Assembly (NCBI RefSeq): GCF_018332475.1
Contig: NZ_BOQB01000104.1
Location: 1 to 54,240 of the forward strand
From: Bacillus sanguinis
GTDB lineage: Bacteria > Bacillota > Bacilli > Bacillales > Bacillaceae_G
Direction: 5' to 3'
DNA: 54,240 nt
Below the pieces are notes generated by a model that saw only the letters and a program-made list of their open reading frames with translations, did no database searches and was not told the DNA's origin. Positions 34,600 to 46,515 of this stretch are shown in pieces. Each line of letters opens with the position of its first letter. Positions within the stretch are counted from its first letter, which is position 1. A program made the translations under genes and the position numbers.

Positions 34600-34778
34600 G
34601 CGAGTACGTTTTTGTTTTATGCATATAAATTTTGGAAATGAACAAGAAGGAATTTAAAACGATATAAAAGAAGTGATAGAAACACAAATAAAACGCTTAC
34701 ATAAAATGTAGTAAAAAATGTTCATTAATTTTTTGTTGATGAATATGCGGCAGTAAAAACATAAAAGGGGATGTTTTT

Positions 34779-35957
34779 ATGAAAAAGAAGCATATGGAGA
34801 CAGCGTTAATTCATCACGGGTATACATCTGAGGAACATAAGGGAAGTTTGACACCACCTTTATTCCAAACGTCTACATTTACATTTGAGACCGCGGAGCA
34901 AGGAGAGGCGAGTTTTGCGGGAGTGGATCCGTCTTATATTTACTCAAGGCTTGGAAATCCAACTGTAAAATTATTTGAAGAACGTATGGCGGTGTTAGAA
35001 GGAGGGGAAGAAGCTCTTGCTTTTGGATCCGGTATGGCAGCTATTTCAGCAACGTTAATTGGTTTTCTAAAAGCTGGAGATCATATTATTTGTTCAAATG
35101 GATTATACGGGTGCACGTACGGTTTTTTAGAAGTGCTAGAAGAGAAATTTATGATTACGCATTCGTTTTGTGATATGAAGACAGAGGCTGATGTCGAAAA
35201 TAAAATTCGTCCAAATACAAAGGTTATCTTCGTTGAAACACCGATTAATCCAACAATGAAATTAATCGATTTAAAACAAGTTATTCGGGTTGCGAAGCGA
35301 AATGGCTTACTTGTCGTTGTTGATAATACGTTTTGTTCACCTTATTTACAAAGACCGCTTGAGCTAGGTTGTGACGCGATTGTTCATAGTGCGACAAAAT
35401 ATATTGGTGGTCATGGCGATGTTGTGGCGGGTGTAACAATTTGTAAAACGAAAGCGTTAGCTGAGAAAATTCGCCCGATGCGAAAAGATATCGGCGGTAT
35501 TATGGCACCGTTTGATGCGTGGTTATTGTTACGCGGATTAAAGACGTTAGCGGTAAGAATGGACCGTCATTGTGATAATGCAGAAAAAATTGTATCGTTT
35601 CTGAAAAATCATGATGCGGTAGAAGGTGTTTGGTATCCAGAAGGAGAGTTAGCATCTCACCAAATGAAACGGGGCGGCGGCGTAATTTCTTTCTCAATTA
35701 AAGGCGGGAAAGAAGAGACGCAAGCGTTTATCAATGACCTTCACTTTATTACAATTGCCGTAAGTTTAGGGGATACAGAAACGTTAATTCAGCATCCAGC
35801 AACGATGACGCATGCGGCGATTCCAGCTGAGTTAAGACAAGAGATGGGTATTTACGATAATTTAATACGTTTATCTGTCGGTTTAGAATCATGGGAAGAT
35901 ATCGTTTCTGATTTAGAGCAGGCACTAAAGAAAATATCTACTGTTAGTAATCAATAA
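34779..35957 (+). CDS. mdeA: Methionine gamma-lyase (PLP, Cys/Met metabolism family)
   Basis: 392-aa PLP enzyme of the cystathionine gamma-synthase fold. PLP lysine in DAIVHSATKYIGGHGD, substrate/PLP residues in YIYSRLGNPTV and FGSGMAAISATL, and C-terminal LSVGLESWEDIVSDL. The Cys in NGLYGCTYGF matches the position of the catalytic-site cysteine that marks methionine gamma-lyase rather than cystathionine enzymes, so release of methanethiol, ammonia and 2-oxobutyrate is the best call. AAAAGGGGATG-type ribosome site. No S-box or T-box is seen upstream. Confidence 0.85.
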   Translation: MKKKHMETALIHHGYTSEEHKGSLTPPLFQTSTFTFETAEQGEASFAGVDPSYIYSRLGNPTVKLFEERMAVLEGGEEALAFGSGMAAISATLIGFLKAGDHIICSNGLYGCTYGFLEVLEEKFMITHSFCDMKTEADVENKIRPNTKVIFVETPINPTMKLIDLKQVIRVAKRNGLLVVVDNTFCSPYLQRPLELGCDAIVHSATKYIGGHGDVVAGVTICKTKALAEKIRPMRKDIGGIMAPFDAWLLLRGLKTLAVRMDRHCDNAEKIVSFLKNHDAVEGVWYPEGELASHQMKRGGGVISFSIKGGKEETQAFINDLHFITIAVSLGDTETLIQHPATMTHAAIPAELRQEMGIYDNLIRLSVGLESWEDIVSDLEQALKKISTVSNQ

Positions 35958-36016
35958 AAAAGAGTGAGCTATCGGTTTCGTACGTGATGTACGCAATCGA
36001 TAACTCGCTCTTTTCT
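35957..36016. terminator. Bidirectional terminator
   Basis: Long stem AAAAGAGTGAGCTATCG/CGATAACTCGCTCTTTT with an inner GTAC-type hairpin, between convergent mdeA and the GAF gene. Confidence 0.85.
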
Positions 36017-36019
36017 TTT

Positions 36020-36499
36020 TTAAATATGTTTTAGGAGTGTTTCCACAAACTTTTCTAAATAGCGCTGATCTACTTCATCAAAACGATTTTTTTCAGGGCT
36101 ATCAATATCAAGTACACCAATGACAGTTTCTTCTTTCACGATTGGTACAACGATTTCTGAATTCGAAGCACTATCGCAAGCGATATGTCCTGGGAATTGG
36201 TGAACGTCTGCTACAAGCTGCGTTGTTTTCGTTTCAGCTGCAACGCCGCAAACGCCTCGTCCAAATGGAATGCGCACACAAGCTGGCATTCCTTGGAATG
36301 GTCCAAGAACAAGCTGATTTCCTTCTGTTACGTAAAAGCCAACCCAATTTACACGATCTAAAAATTGGTTTAATAATGCGGACGCATTTGATAAGTTTGC
36401 GACTACGTTTGGTTCGCCAGTTAATAATGCATCCAGTTGTTTAATTACTGTCTCATATTGCTGCACGCGAGATCCTGCATAACTTTCTTTAGTAAACAT
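36020..36499 (-). CDS. msrC: Free methionine-(R)-sulfoxide reductase (GAF domain, YtsP-like)
   Basis: 159-aa single GAF domain enzyme that reduces free methionine-R-sulfoxide. The family's three redox cysteines are present: GMPACVRIPFGRGVCGVAA and GHIACDSASNSEIVVPI, followed by the VIGVLDIDSPEKNRFDEVD end. B. subtilis has the homologue ytsP near rpsD, and here it sits next to a methionine-degrading enzyme. GGAGCTGTTTCC before ATG is a fair ribosome site. Confidence 0.92.
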   Translation of the reverse strand: MFTKESYAGSRVQQYETVIKQLDALLTGEPNVVANLSNASALLNQFLDRVNWVGFYVTEGNQLVLGPFQGMPACVRIPFGRGVCGVAAETKTTQLVADVHQFPGHIACDSASNSEIVVPIVKEETVIGVLDIDSPEKNRFDEVDQRYLEKFVETLLKHI

Positions 36500-36646
36500 G
36501 GAAACAGCTCCTTTTTTATCGAGATGTGTAAAATATTAGCAAAATACGATGTATTTCACATGACTTTGTCGATAGAAAATTAAAGGAATTTGTCTTAAAA
36601 GTCAAGAAATTTAAACTATAGCTGTTCAGTGAGAGGAAGTGAACGC

Positions 36647-37285
36647 ATGAAACAGACGAAACAAAAAGTAATTGATGCGGCAATATCGTTGTTTAACACG
36701 AAAGGTTATGATGGAACGTCGGTGCGAGACATTGCAAAGCGAGCGGATGTGAATGTAGCGAATATTTCATATTATTTTGCTGGAAAGCAAGGCCTATTAG
36801 AGCAGCTTATTACTGATTTTTTAGAAGGGTATATTCATGTGATTGAAACGTCCTTTGAACAGAGAGAATATTTGTCGGCTAAAGATGTGATGGTGCAAAT
36901 GGTGCGGGGAATTTTACGATATCAATTTGATAATAGGGAACTGACACGTTTCTTCTACCGAGAGCTTTCACTAGATACGACATTAATTCGCGAAGTGATG
37001 ACCGTTTATTTTTCTAAAGAAAGATATTATATAGAGCAAGTGATTAGACAGGGACAAATGAAACAAGAGTTTAAGAAGGTATCTTTTACAATGTTTATGA
37101 CGCAATTAAAAGGCATGATGAATATGCCTTTTTTATACCCGCAATATATATCAGAAGTGCTGCATTCTTTTCCGTCTGAGACATTTTTCTTAGAAATGTA
37201 CACGAAAGAAATTGAACAATGGATGGAACAAACATTATGTATAACGAATATGTATCAGGAATGGCCAAGAGCTGTTCATATGTGA
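36647..37285 (+). CDS. refZ: RefZ, TetR-like regulator of FtsZ assembly
   Basis: 212-aa DNA-binding protein. The helix-turn-helix KVIDAAISLFNTKGYDGTSVRDIAKRADVNVANISYYFAGKQGLLEQ and the C-terminal dimer domain (LRYQFDNRELTRFFYRELSLDTTLIREVM...MNMPFLYPQYISEVL) match B. subtilis RefZ (YttP), which helps place the septum and capture the chromosome at sporulation by acting on FtsZ. ATG 36647 follows GAGAGGAAGTG; six further codons upstream are not supported. Neighbour ezrA is also a Z-ring regulator, as in B. subtilis. Confidence 0.92.
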   Translation: MKQTKQKVIDAAISLFNTKGYDGTSVRDIAKRADVNVANISYYFAGKQGLLEQLITDFLEGYIHVIETSFEQREYLSAKDVMVQMVRGILRYQFDNRELTRFFYRELSLDTTLIREVMTVYFSKERYYIEQVIRQGQMKQEFKKVSFTMFMTQLKGMMNMPFLYPQYISEVLHSFPSETFFLEMYTKEIEQWMEQTLCITNMYQEWPRAVHM

Positions 37286-37322
37286 AAAATCCCCACCTAA
37301 CGAACTGAGGTGGGGATTTTTG
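37284..37322. terminator. Bidirectional terminator
   Basis: 14-bp stem AAAAATCCCCACCT/AGGTGGGGATTTTT between refZ and the transporter gene. Confidence 0.92.
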
Positions 37323-38241
37323 TGCTTTTTCTTCTTTGCCATACATTGTTGCATAATAGCGCGATAATTGTTAATGAGGCTCCGGCAATTTCAATTTTGT
37401 CGACTGTATAACCTCGAAAGACGGAACCGATAAGTGCAAGTACAGGAACTAAATTCATAAATAATATACCGTTAATAGATGAAATATAGCGATTTCCTGT
37501 GTTCCAGCAAAATACAGCGATAACACCTGCAATAATCGACATATAAAGGAGTTCAAAACGAACGTTCATAATTGTACGAAGTGACGGCACAGTAACGATG
37601 TTTGTATAAGTGAAGAAAGTGACAATAACGATGAGTGAAATCGAGCCGAATAAACAAGTTAACGTCGTATACCTGAGTGGTGACCAAGATTGAAAACGAG
37701 CACCGCCGTTTGTGTAAATGACCCAGCAAATAACGCCGCATAGCATAAGTATATTTGTTGAGAGGTGACTGGCAGCTCCAAATAATAAGTGAATATTTCC
37801 CTTTGAAATGACAAGCATAACACCGAGCAATGCAACAAACATACAAAGGAATGTGTAGTTTTGTGGGCGTTTGTTTTTCGTTATCCACTGCAATAATAAA
37901 GCGATGAGTGGCATAAGAGATTGAATCATCGCGGCATGGATGGCTCCAGCAGGTCCGGCAAGTTGTTGACCGTAAAAAATGAGGAAACCATATCCAGCGA
38001 AACCGACAGTTCCGTAAAAAAATAAAGAAAGTGTTCTTTTTTCTAGGCGGAGTGAAGCTTTTCCTTCAGTAATGAATAGCAAAATAAGAAAAATAATAGC
38101 TGCTGATCCGTATCGGATAGTTGTGAAGAAGAACGGATCGATAAACTGCAGGGCATTTGCCATGACAGGAAACATAAATCCCCAAGCCGTTACAGCAAGT
38201 AAGCATAGGAGGGATCCGAGTAGCATTTGTTTTTTGTCCAA
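37297..38241 (-). CDS. DMT superfamily transporter (EamA domains)
   Basis: 314-aa membrane protein with about ten TM helices in two EamA repeats (first LLGSLLCLLAVTAWGFMFPVMANAL, second LMLCGVICWVIYTNGGARFQSW), ending in a basic tail (QRRKSTKIPTSVR). Relatives export amino acids or metabolites, or import drugs; the substrate is not visible. The C-terminal codons overlap the terminator shared with refZ. A divergent LysR gene begins 125 bp away and probably controls it. Confidence 0.9.
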   Translation of the reverse strand: MDKKQMLLGSLLCLLAVTAWGFMFPVMANALQFIDPFFFTTIRYGSAAIIFLILLFITEGKASLRLEKRTLSLFFYGTVGFAGYGFLIFYGQQLAGPAGAIHAAMIQSLMPLIALLLQWITKNKRPQNYTFLCMFVALLGVMLVISKGNIHLLFGAASHLSTNILMLCGVICWVIYTNGGARFQSWSPLRYTTLTCLFGSISLIVIVTFFTYTNIVTVPSLRTIMNVRFELLYMSIIAGVIAVFCWNTGNRYISSINGILFMNLVPVLALIGSVFRGYTVDKIEIAGASLTIIALLCNNVWQRRKSTKIPTSVR

Positions 38242-38365
38242 GAGTATCTTTCCCCTTTACATTTCGTTATAGTAAGTTGATGAAATAAGTATAAAGAGTA
38301 ATTGTTTATAGAAGGAAATATCGATTTTTTATGACAGTTATAACTTTTTGTTAGAGGTGTGTACG

Positions 38366-39208
38366 ATGGATTTAGAGGCAGTACGATCGTTTATTGAAGT
38401 GAAGAATACGCGAAGCTTATCAAAGGCAAGTAAGCTTTTACATATTTCTCAACCGGCGCTTAGTAAGCAAATTCAAAGGTTAGAAGCGGATTTAGAGGTT
38501 ATTTTACTAAAGCGTTCCGCGCAAGGAGTAGAGTTAACAAGTGCTGGAGAGTTATTCATAACAAGAATGTTACCGGTTTTGGAACACATACATGAAGTGA
38601 AAAGCGAAATGAAGAATTTTCAAGAAAAGCGGAAAATTTCTATAGGCATATTGCCAAGTTTAGCAGCGCATTATATATCAAAATGTAAAGATGTATTAGG
38701 TGACGGGTTCGAAGTAGAATGGAAAATTGAACATACGAAAGTATTAATGGGGCTCTTTAAAGAACGAAAGATTGAAGCGATGTTCATCGATTCGGTAGTA
38801 GAAGACGCTGTGTGTATAAAAGAAATACGAGAAGAAAAAATTGTTTGTGTCGTTTCAAATGATCATCTTTATAAAGAGAAAATAGTAATTCGAATGGAAG
38901 ATTTGCAAAATGAAAAGTTAATCGTATATCCAGAAATCTGTGATGTAAGAAAAATGATTACAAATATGTTTCATGGGATAGGTGCGAAACCAATCATTGC
39001 ATTTGAAACTTCTTATGCAGAACCGATGCTTGCGATGGTCAGTGCTGGACTTGGTATTACGTTACTTCCAGAAATGTCAGTAGAGCAAGCAGTAAGGCAA
39101 GGAAATGTGCATGCGATTTCTATTGAGCCACCACTTGTACGCAAAATTTATTTCGCATCTCATATGGAAGAGTACCTATTATTACAATCATTTGACGATG
39201 AGAGATAA
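38366..39208 (+). CDS. LysR family transcriptional regulator
   Basis: 280-aa regulator. N-terminal winged helix MDLEAVRSFIEVKNTRSLSKASKLLHISQPALSKQIQRLEADL, then a C-terminal ligand domain of the periplasmic-binding type (KISIGILPSLAAHYISKC...MLAMVSAGLGITLLPEMSVEQA). ATG 38366 follows TAGAGGTGTG; the longer frame has no ribosome site. Divergent from the DMT transporter, so it most likely binds the 124-bp intergenic region and responds to a compound the transporter handles. Confidence 0.9.
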   Translation: MDLEAVRSFIEVKNTRSLSKASKLLHISQPALSKQIQRLEADLEVILLKRSAQGVELTSAGELFITRMLPVLEHIHEVKSEMKNFQEKRKISIGILPSLAAHYISKCKDVLGDGFEVEWKIEHTKVLMGLFKERKIEAMFIDSVVEDAVCIKEIREEKIVCVVSNDHLYKEKIVIRMEDLQNEKLIVYPEICDVRKMITNMFHGIGAKPIIAFETSYAEPMLAMVSAGLGITLLPEMSVEQAVRQGNVHAISIEPPLVRKIYFASHMEEYLLLQSFDDER

Positions 39209-39331
39209 TCCAAACGGAATATTGAGAAAGATTACAATTGCATTGAAAGAAACATGAAATTTTAAAAAAAACTAGGTCAAAAACAAGCCATTACATGGTA
39301 TGATTAGTACATTGTTAGTTGTTAAATATAG

Positions 39332-41143
<1,812 letters not shown>

Positions 41144-41207
41144 TGTAATTTTGCAGACGATGTTGCTATAATGAATAGCGGAATACAGTAAGGTTATTCG
41201 TTTTAAT

Positions 41208-41267
41208 ATAAGGTGAAACTGTAATCGGTAGAGCCATCCTCACTAATTATTGACCTTCACAATCGGG
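41208..41267 (+). repeat. Degenerate partial bcr1-like repeat
   Basis: About 60 bp similar to the first part of the intact repeat next to it: ATAAGGTGAAACTGTAATCGG...CTCACTAATTATTGA...CAATCGG against ATAAAGTGAAACTTTAATCAG...CTCACTGATTATTAG...CAATCGG. It ends where the intact copy begins, as if the newer copy had inserted into it. Confidence 0.6.
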
Positions 41268-41424
41268 ATAAAGTGAAACTTTAATCAGTGGGGGTTTTCT
41301 TCATCCCTCACTGATTATTAGTTGAACCAATCGGACTTTTATGGGTAGTTGATCCCCCACCTAGATTCTTTGCTTTCGCTAAATTTTGAGGTGGGGGTCT
41401 TACTACCCGTTAAAGCGGGATAAA
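41268..41424 (+). mobile_element. bcr1-like repeat, copy 1, with ATAAA target duplication
   Basis: 147-bp element (41273-41419) flanked by direct ATAAA repeats (41268-41272 and 41420-41424). The sequence starts GTGAAACTTTAATCAGTGGG and ends CCCGTTAAAGCGGG. An inner palindrome, CCCCCACCT/AGGTGGGGG, would fold as a hairpin. The size and the TTTAT/ATAAA duplication are those described for bcr1, the small non-autonomous repeat of the B. cereus group. No coding capacity. Confidence 0.85.
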
Positions 41425-41508
41425 ATGGAACCTTTGAGTAGTCTTAGCGTAATTACACGTATTTGTGATATGATTATATGATGTGACAGCGCTGAAAGGG
41501 GAAGAACG

Positions 41509-42651
41509 ATGATCTATTTTGATAATAGTGCGACGACGAAGCCATATCCAGAAGCTCTTCAATCGTATGTAACGGTTGCAGGGAAATATTTTGGGAATCC
41601 TTCTTCTATTCATTCGCTTGGAGGAGAGGCAGAGCGTCTATTAACACAATCAAGAACGATTGCAGCGCAGCTTCTTCACGTTAAACCTTCTGAGATTATT
41701 TTCACATCAGGTGGAACGGAAGGGAATAACCTTGCGATTAAAGGAATAGCGATGAGGAATCGTTCGCGCGGTAAACATATCATTACAACAAATATTGAAC
41801 ACGCGTCTGTGTTTGAAGCATATAAACAATTAGAAGATCTCGGTTTTGATGTAACATATTTACCGGTTAATGAGCATGGTGTTGTATCGGTAGAGGATAT
41901 AAAACGAGCACTTCGTGAAGATACGATTCTTGTTTCAATTATTCACGTGAACAACGAGACTGGAGCAATTCAGTCTGTTGCTGAAATTGGAACGTTATTA
42001 TCGAATTATCCGAAAATAAGATTCCATGTGGATCATGTACAAGGGATAGGAAAAGTACCGCTTGATTTATATGCTTCTCATATTGATCTTTGCTCAATAT
42101 CTGGACATAAATTCCACAGTGTAAAAGGAACAGGTCTTCTTTATGTGCGTGATGGCGTAAGGTTAGATCCAATTTTATCAGGTGGTCAACAAGAGCTTAA
42201 GTATCGCTCTGGTACAGAAAACTTGCCTGGCATTGTAGCGATGGTGAAAGCACTTCGCATGACAATGGAACAAGTGAAAGAAAAAATAGCTCATTTGCAC
42301 AATTTACAAACAGAGCTTGTCCGTTTCTTTAAAGGAATGGAAGATGTAACAATTAATACGTCGCTTGCATATGCAGCACCGCACATTTTAAATGTATCAT
42401 TTGTTGGTTTAAAACCAGAAGTGGTCGTTCATGCTTTAGAAGAGCACGGTGTATATGTATCGACGAAGTCTGCTTGTTCTTCAAAAGCAAATGAAGTGAG
42501 CAGAGTGTTAGTGTCAATGGGAGTACCGCATGCCGCTGCTGCAAGTGCTATTCGCATTAGTTTGGCACCAGAAAACACGATGGAAGAAGTAAAACAATTT
42601 GAAGGTATTGTGAAAGAGACGATGCCAAAATTATATGAAGTGATGAGGTAA
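41509..42651 (+). CDS. nifZ: Cysteine desulfurase NifZ (partner of ThiI)
   Basis: 380-aa PLP enzyme of the NifS/IscS family that takes sulfur from cysteine as an enzyme persulfide. PLP lysine in SISGHKFHSVKGTGLLYVR, substrate segment FTSGGTEGNNLAIKG, and the mobile-loop cysteine in STKSACSSKANEVSRVL. In B. subtilis the gene beside thiI (nifZ) feeds sulfur to ThiI for 4-thiouridine in tRNA, and the same pair is kept here 6 bp apart. GAAAGGGGAAG precedes the ATG. Confidence 0.93.
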   Translation: MIYFDNSATTKPYPEALQSYVTVAGKYFGNPSSIHSLGGEAERLLTQSRTIAAQLLHVKPSEIIFTSGGTEGNNLAIKGIAMRNRSRGKHIITTNIEHASVFEAYKQLEDLGFDVTYLPVNEHGVVSVEDIKRALREDTILVSIIHVNNETGAIQSVAEIGTLLSNYPKIRFHVDHVQGIGKVPLDLYASHIDLCSISGHKFHSVKGTGLLYVRDGVRLDPILSGGQQELKYRSGTENLPGIVAMVKALRMTMEQVKEKIAHLHNLQTELVRFFKGMEDVTINTSLAYAAPHILNVSFVGLKPEVVVHALEEHGVYVSTKSACSSKANEVSRVLVSMGVPHAAAASAIRISLAPENTMEEVKQFEGIVKETMPKLYEVMR

Positions 42652-43872
<1,221 letters not shown>

Positions 43873-43899
43873 AACCATAAATTACCATATCTAAAACGT

Positions 43900-43929
43900 G
43901 TATGAAGTCATGTTATTTATCACACTCTA
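43900..43929 (+). promoter_or_regulatory. sigma-G-type promoter of sspA
   Basis: GTATG (43900-43904) fits the sigma-G -35 GHATR, then exactly 18 bp, then CACTCTA (43923-43929), one mismatch from CATNHTA. Forespore-specific expression is expected for SASP genes. Confidence 0.6.
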
Positions 43930-43952
43930 TACTCACAAGGAGGTGATATAAC

Positions 43953-44150
43953 ATGGCACGTAGCACAAATAAATTAGCGGTTCCTGGTGCTGAATCAGCA
44001 TTAGACCAAATGAAATACGAAATCGCTCAAGAGTTTGGTGTTCAACTTGGAGCGGATGCAACAGCTCGCGCTAACGGTTCTGTTGGTGGCGAAATTACTA
44101 AACGTCTAGTTTCACTAGCTGAGCAACAATTAGGCGGTTACCAAAAATAA
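43953..44150 (+). CDS. sspA: Alpha/beta-type small acid-soluble spore protein
   Basis: 65-aa DNA-coating protein of the spore core. The two DNA-binding segments ([21 protein letters not shown] and [21 protein letters not shown]) and the germination protease site at KYE|IAQEFG are those of the alpha/beta SASP family. AAGGAGGTGA gives an ideal ribosome site. Position after thiI matches B. subtilis sspA. Followed by a terminator. Being one of several paralogs, the letter is given from synteny. Confidence 0.95.
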   Translation: MARSTNKLAVPGAESALDQMKYEIAQEFGVQLGADATARANGSVGGEITKRLVSLAEQQLGGYQK

Positions 44151-44167
44151 TCCCATATACGATGGCT

Positions 44168-44200
44168 TAGAAAGAGCGGGTTCTCCCGCTCTTTCTTTTT
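44168..44200 (+). terminator. Intrinsic terminator of sspA
   Basis: 11-bp perfect stem GAAAGAGCGGG/CCCGCTCTTTC, 4-nt loop, T-run. Confidence 0.93.
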
Positions 44201-44268
44201 GTTGTTTGCACCGTTATACATTCATTTCGACATAGACATAAAAAATTTGTCAAAAGAAGAGGGTTCAA

Positions 44269-44283
44269 AATAGACAGAAAATT
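44269..44283 (+). promoter_or_regulatory. CodY-like box upstream of mbcS
   Basis: AATAGACAGAAAATT matches the CodY consensus AATTTTCWGAAAATT at all but three positions and lies 43 bp before the start codon. A branched-chain acyl-CoA synthetase is a sensible CodY target; binding is inferred. Confidence 0.45.
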
Positions 44284-44325
44284 CTTTATTATATAAGGGA
44301 GGCATAAAGAAAAAGGAGGATGTTT

Positions 44326-45912
44326 ATGAAGAGAGAGGAATTGTTGGCGCCGCCGTCTTATAATTTAGTTTCTGAAATAGAGAAATATACAGGTGATAAA
44401 GGGAAATTAGCTTTAATTTGGCAAGATGATAAAGGGAATAGACGAGAAGTTACATACGCTGAGTTAATGAAAGGTGCGAATAAAATTGGAAACGCTTTTA
44501 TAAAGAGTGGCCTACAAAAAGGGGACAAGCTTCTTATTATGATGCCGCGTTTAATTGAAGCGTACATGACGTATATCGCTGCGATTAAAGCAGGATTTGT
44601 CGTAATTCCGAGTTCGGAAATGTTACGTAAAAAAGATATTGAATACCGTATTGGACACGGGGAAGTAAAAGCAATTGTAAGTTATGAACCTTACATTGGA
44701 CAGTTTGATGATATAGAAGCGATGGAATCCCTTCGAAAGTTCGTTCTGAGCGAGCAGTCAGTAGATGGATGGATCAATTTAAAAACAGCGTTAGAAACAG
44801 AAAGTGACATGTTAGAAATGGCGAAGACAGATAAAGAAGATATGGTCTTTTTATCTTACACGTCAGGAACGACAGGAAATCCAAAAGGTGTTGTTCATAC
44901 GCATGCGTGGGCATACGCTCATTTACGTACGAGCGCTCCGAATTGGCTCGGAATTGAAGAAAATGATGTTGTATGGGCAACGGCTAGTCCAGGGTGGCAG
45001 AAGTGGATTTGGAGCCCATTTTTAGCAACTCTCGGATCAGGGGCAACAGGATTTGTATACAACGGTAAATTTGAACCAAAAACGTATTTAAATTTATTAG
45101 ATAATAATAAGGTGAATGTGCTTTGTTGTACGCCTACTGAGTATAGATTAATGGCAAAGGTAGAAGACTTAAGTGAATACAATTTAGAAGCGTTACATAG
45201 CGCTGTATCCGCAGGTGAGCCGTTAAATAGAGAAGTCATTGAAACATTCCAAAAGCACTTTCATATTACAGTGAGAGACGGCTATGGGCAAACGGAAAAT
45301 ACATTGCTTGTTGGTGTAATGAAAGGAATGGATATTAGACCAGGATCAATGGGAAAACCAACGCCAGGCAACCACGTTGATATTGTAGATGAGGAAGGTA
45401 TTCCGGTACAGGTAGGAGAAGTTGGTGATATTGCAGTTCACATGGAAACACCAGCCCTATTTAAACAATATTATAAAGATGATGAGCGCACAGCGATGCA
45501 ATTCCGCGGTGATTATTATATTACTGGTGATAAAGCGAAGAAAGATGAAGACGGCTATTTCTGGTTTGAAGGGCGCGGTGATGATATTATTATTAGCTCT
45601 GGTTATACAATCGGACCGTTTGAAGTAGAAGATGCACTTGTAAAACATCCTTACGTAAGAGAGTGTGCGGTTGTTGCAAGTCCGGATGAAATTCGCGGAA
45701 GTGTCGTGAAGGCATTTATCGTATTAAGAGAGAATATAGACAAGAACGAAGAAACATTAATTCCAGCACTCCAACAACACGTCAAAGACCTCACTGCACC
45801 ATATAAATACCCTCGCAAAATTGAATTTGTAGATGAACTACCAAAAACGATTTCTGGAAAAATTCGCCGTATTGAACTTAGAAAACAAGAGATGGAGATT
45901 CCGTCAAAATAA
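44326..45912 (+). CDS. mbcS: Medium/branched-chain acyl-CoA synthetase MbcS
   Basis: 528-aa AMP-forming acyl-CoA ligase. Adenylate loop LSYTSGTTGNPKGVVHTHAW, YGQTENTLLVG, GDKAKKDEDGYFWFEGRGDD and the C-terminal PKTISGKIRRIELRKQE with the catalytic Lys. Length and position after sspA match B. subtilis YtcI/MbcS, which activates 2-methylbutyrate and isobutyrate as fatty-acid primers. ATG 44326 is chosen because AAAGGAGG lies 6 nt before it; ATG 44320 touches the ribosome site. A CodY-like box lies upstream. Confidence 0.92.
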   Translation: MKREELLAPPSYNLVSEIEKYTGDKGKLALIWQDDKGNRREVTYAELMKGANKIGNAFIKSGLQKGDKLLIMMPRLIEAYMTYIAAIKAGFVVIPSSEMLRKKDIEYRIGHGEVKAIVSYEPYIGQFDDIEAMESLRKFVLSEQSVDGWINLKTALETESDMLEMAKTDKEDMVFLSYTSGTTGNPKGVVHTHAWAYAHLRTSAPNWLGIEENDVVWATASPGWQKWIWSPFLATLGSGATGFVYNGKFEPKTYLNLLDNNKVNVLCCTPTEYRLMAKVEDLSEYNLEALHSAVSAGEPLNREVIETFQKHFHITVRDGYGQTENTLLVGVMKGMDIRPGSMGKPTPGNHVDIVDEEGIPVQVGEVGDIAVHMETPALFKQYYKDDERTAMQFRGDYYITGDKAKKDEDGYFWFEGRGDDIIISSGYTIGPFEVEDALVKHPYVRECAVVASPDEIRGSVVKAFIVLRENIDKNEETLIPALQQHVKDLTAPYKYPRKIEFVDELPKTISGKIRRIELRKQEMEIPSK

Positions 45913-46014
45913 TTTTGAAAACAGTGAAGGAAATAGTTGAATGAAATGGCAAACAATGATAAGATGAAAACGAACATAAGTTCGATTTTATAAATTAAAA
46001 AAAGAGGTGTCCGT

Positions 46015-46446
46015 ATGATTTTAGGTATTAATCCGTACTTAGTTTTAGATGGTAGTGGGCAAGAGGCTGTACAGTTTTATAAAGAAGCGTTAGATGCAAA
46101 TGTAGAAGTCATGCAAACTTTTGGTGACATGCCTGAAAATCCAGAATATCCGATTCCAGCTGAGGCGAAAGAGCGCGTTTTACATGCTACTTTAAAAGTT
46201 GGTAATACGGACCTTATGATTTCTGATACATTCCCAGGTCAAGGGCATGCAATCGGATCTCAAGTAACGATCGCAATTCAAATTAGTAATGCAGAAAAAG
46301 CGAAAGAAGTATTCGAAAAGTTACAAGAAGGTGGAGAAGTTATTATGCCACTTCAAGAAACGTTCTGGAGCCCAGCATACGGACAACTAAAAGATAAATT
46401 TAGCATTGAATGGCAAATCACAACGAACCCCACTGAACAAAAGTAA
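46015..46446 (+). CDS. VOC family protein (PhnB/glyoxalase-like)
   Basis: 143-aa single vicinal-oxygen-chelate domain pair. PYLVLDGSGQEAVQFYKEAL at the start, MISDTFPGQGHAIGSQVTIAI in the middle and FWSPAYGQLKDKFSIEWQI at the end are the marks of the PhnB-like group (DUF with the 3-demethylubiquinone methyltransferase-like fold). The function is not known for this group; metal binding is doubtful as only some ligands are seen. AAAGAGGTG precedes ATG. Confidence 0.88.
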   Translation: MILGINPYLVLDGSGQEAVQFYKEALDANVEVMQTFGDMPENPEYPIPAEAKERVLHATLKVGNTDLMISDTFPGQGHAIGSQVTIAIQISNAEKAKEVFEKLQEGGEVIMPLQETFWSPAYGQLKDKFSIEWQITTNPTEQK

Positions 46447-46451
46447 TTTTT

Positions 46452-46486
46452 AGAAAAGCACCATGTTTTGAAATGGTGCTTTTTTT
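46452..46486 (+). terminator. Intrinsic terminator after the VOC gene
   Basis: 11-bp stem AAAAGCACCAT/ATGGTGCTTTT and T-run. Confidence 0.92.
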
Positions 46487-46515
46487 TATACAATAAAAAA
46501 AAGGAGATGGGATAT

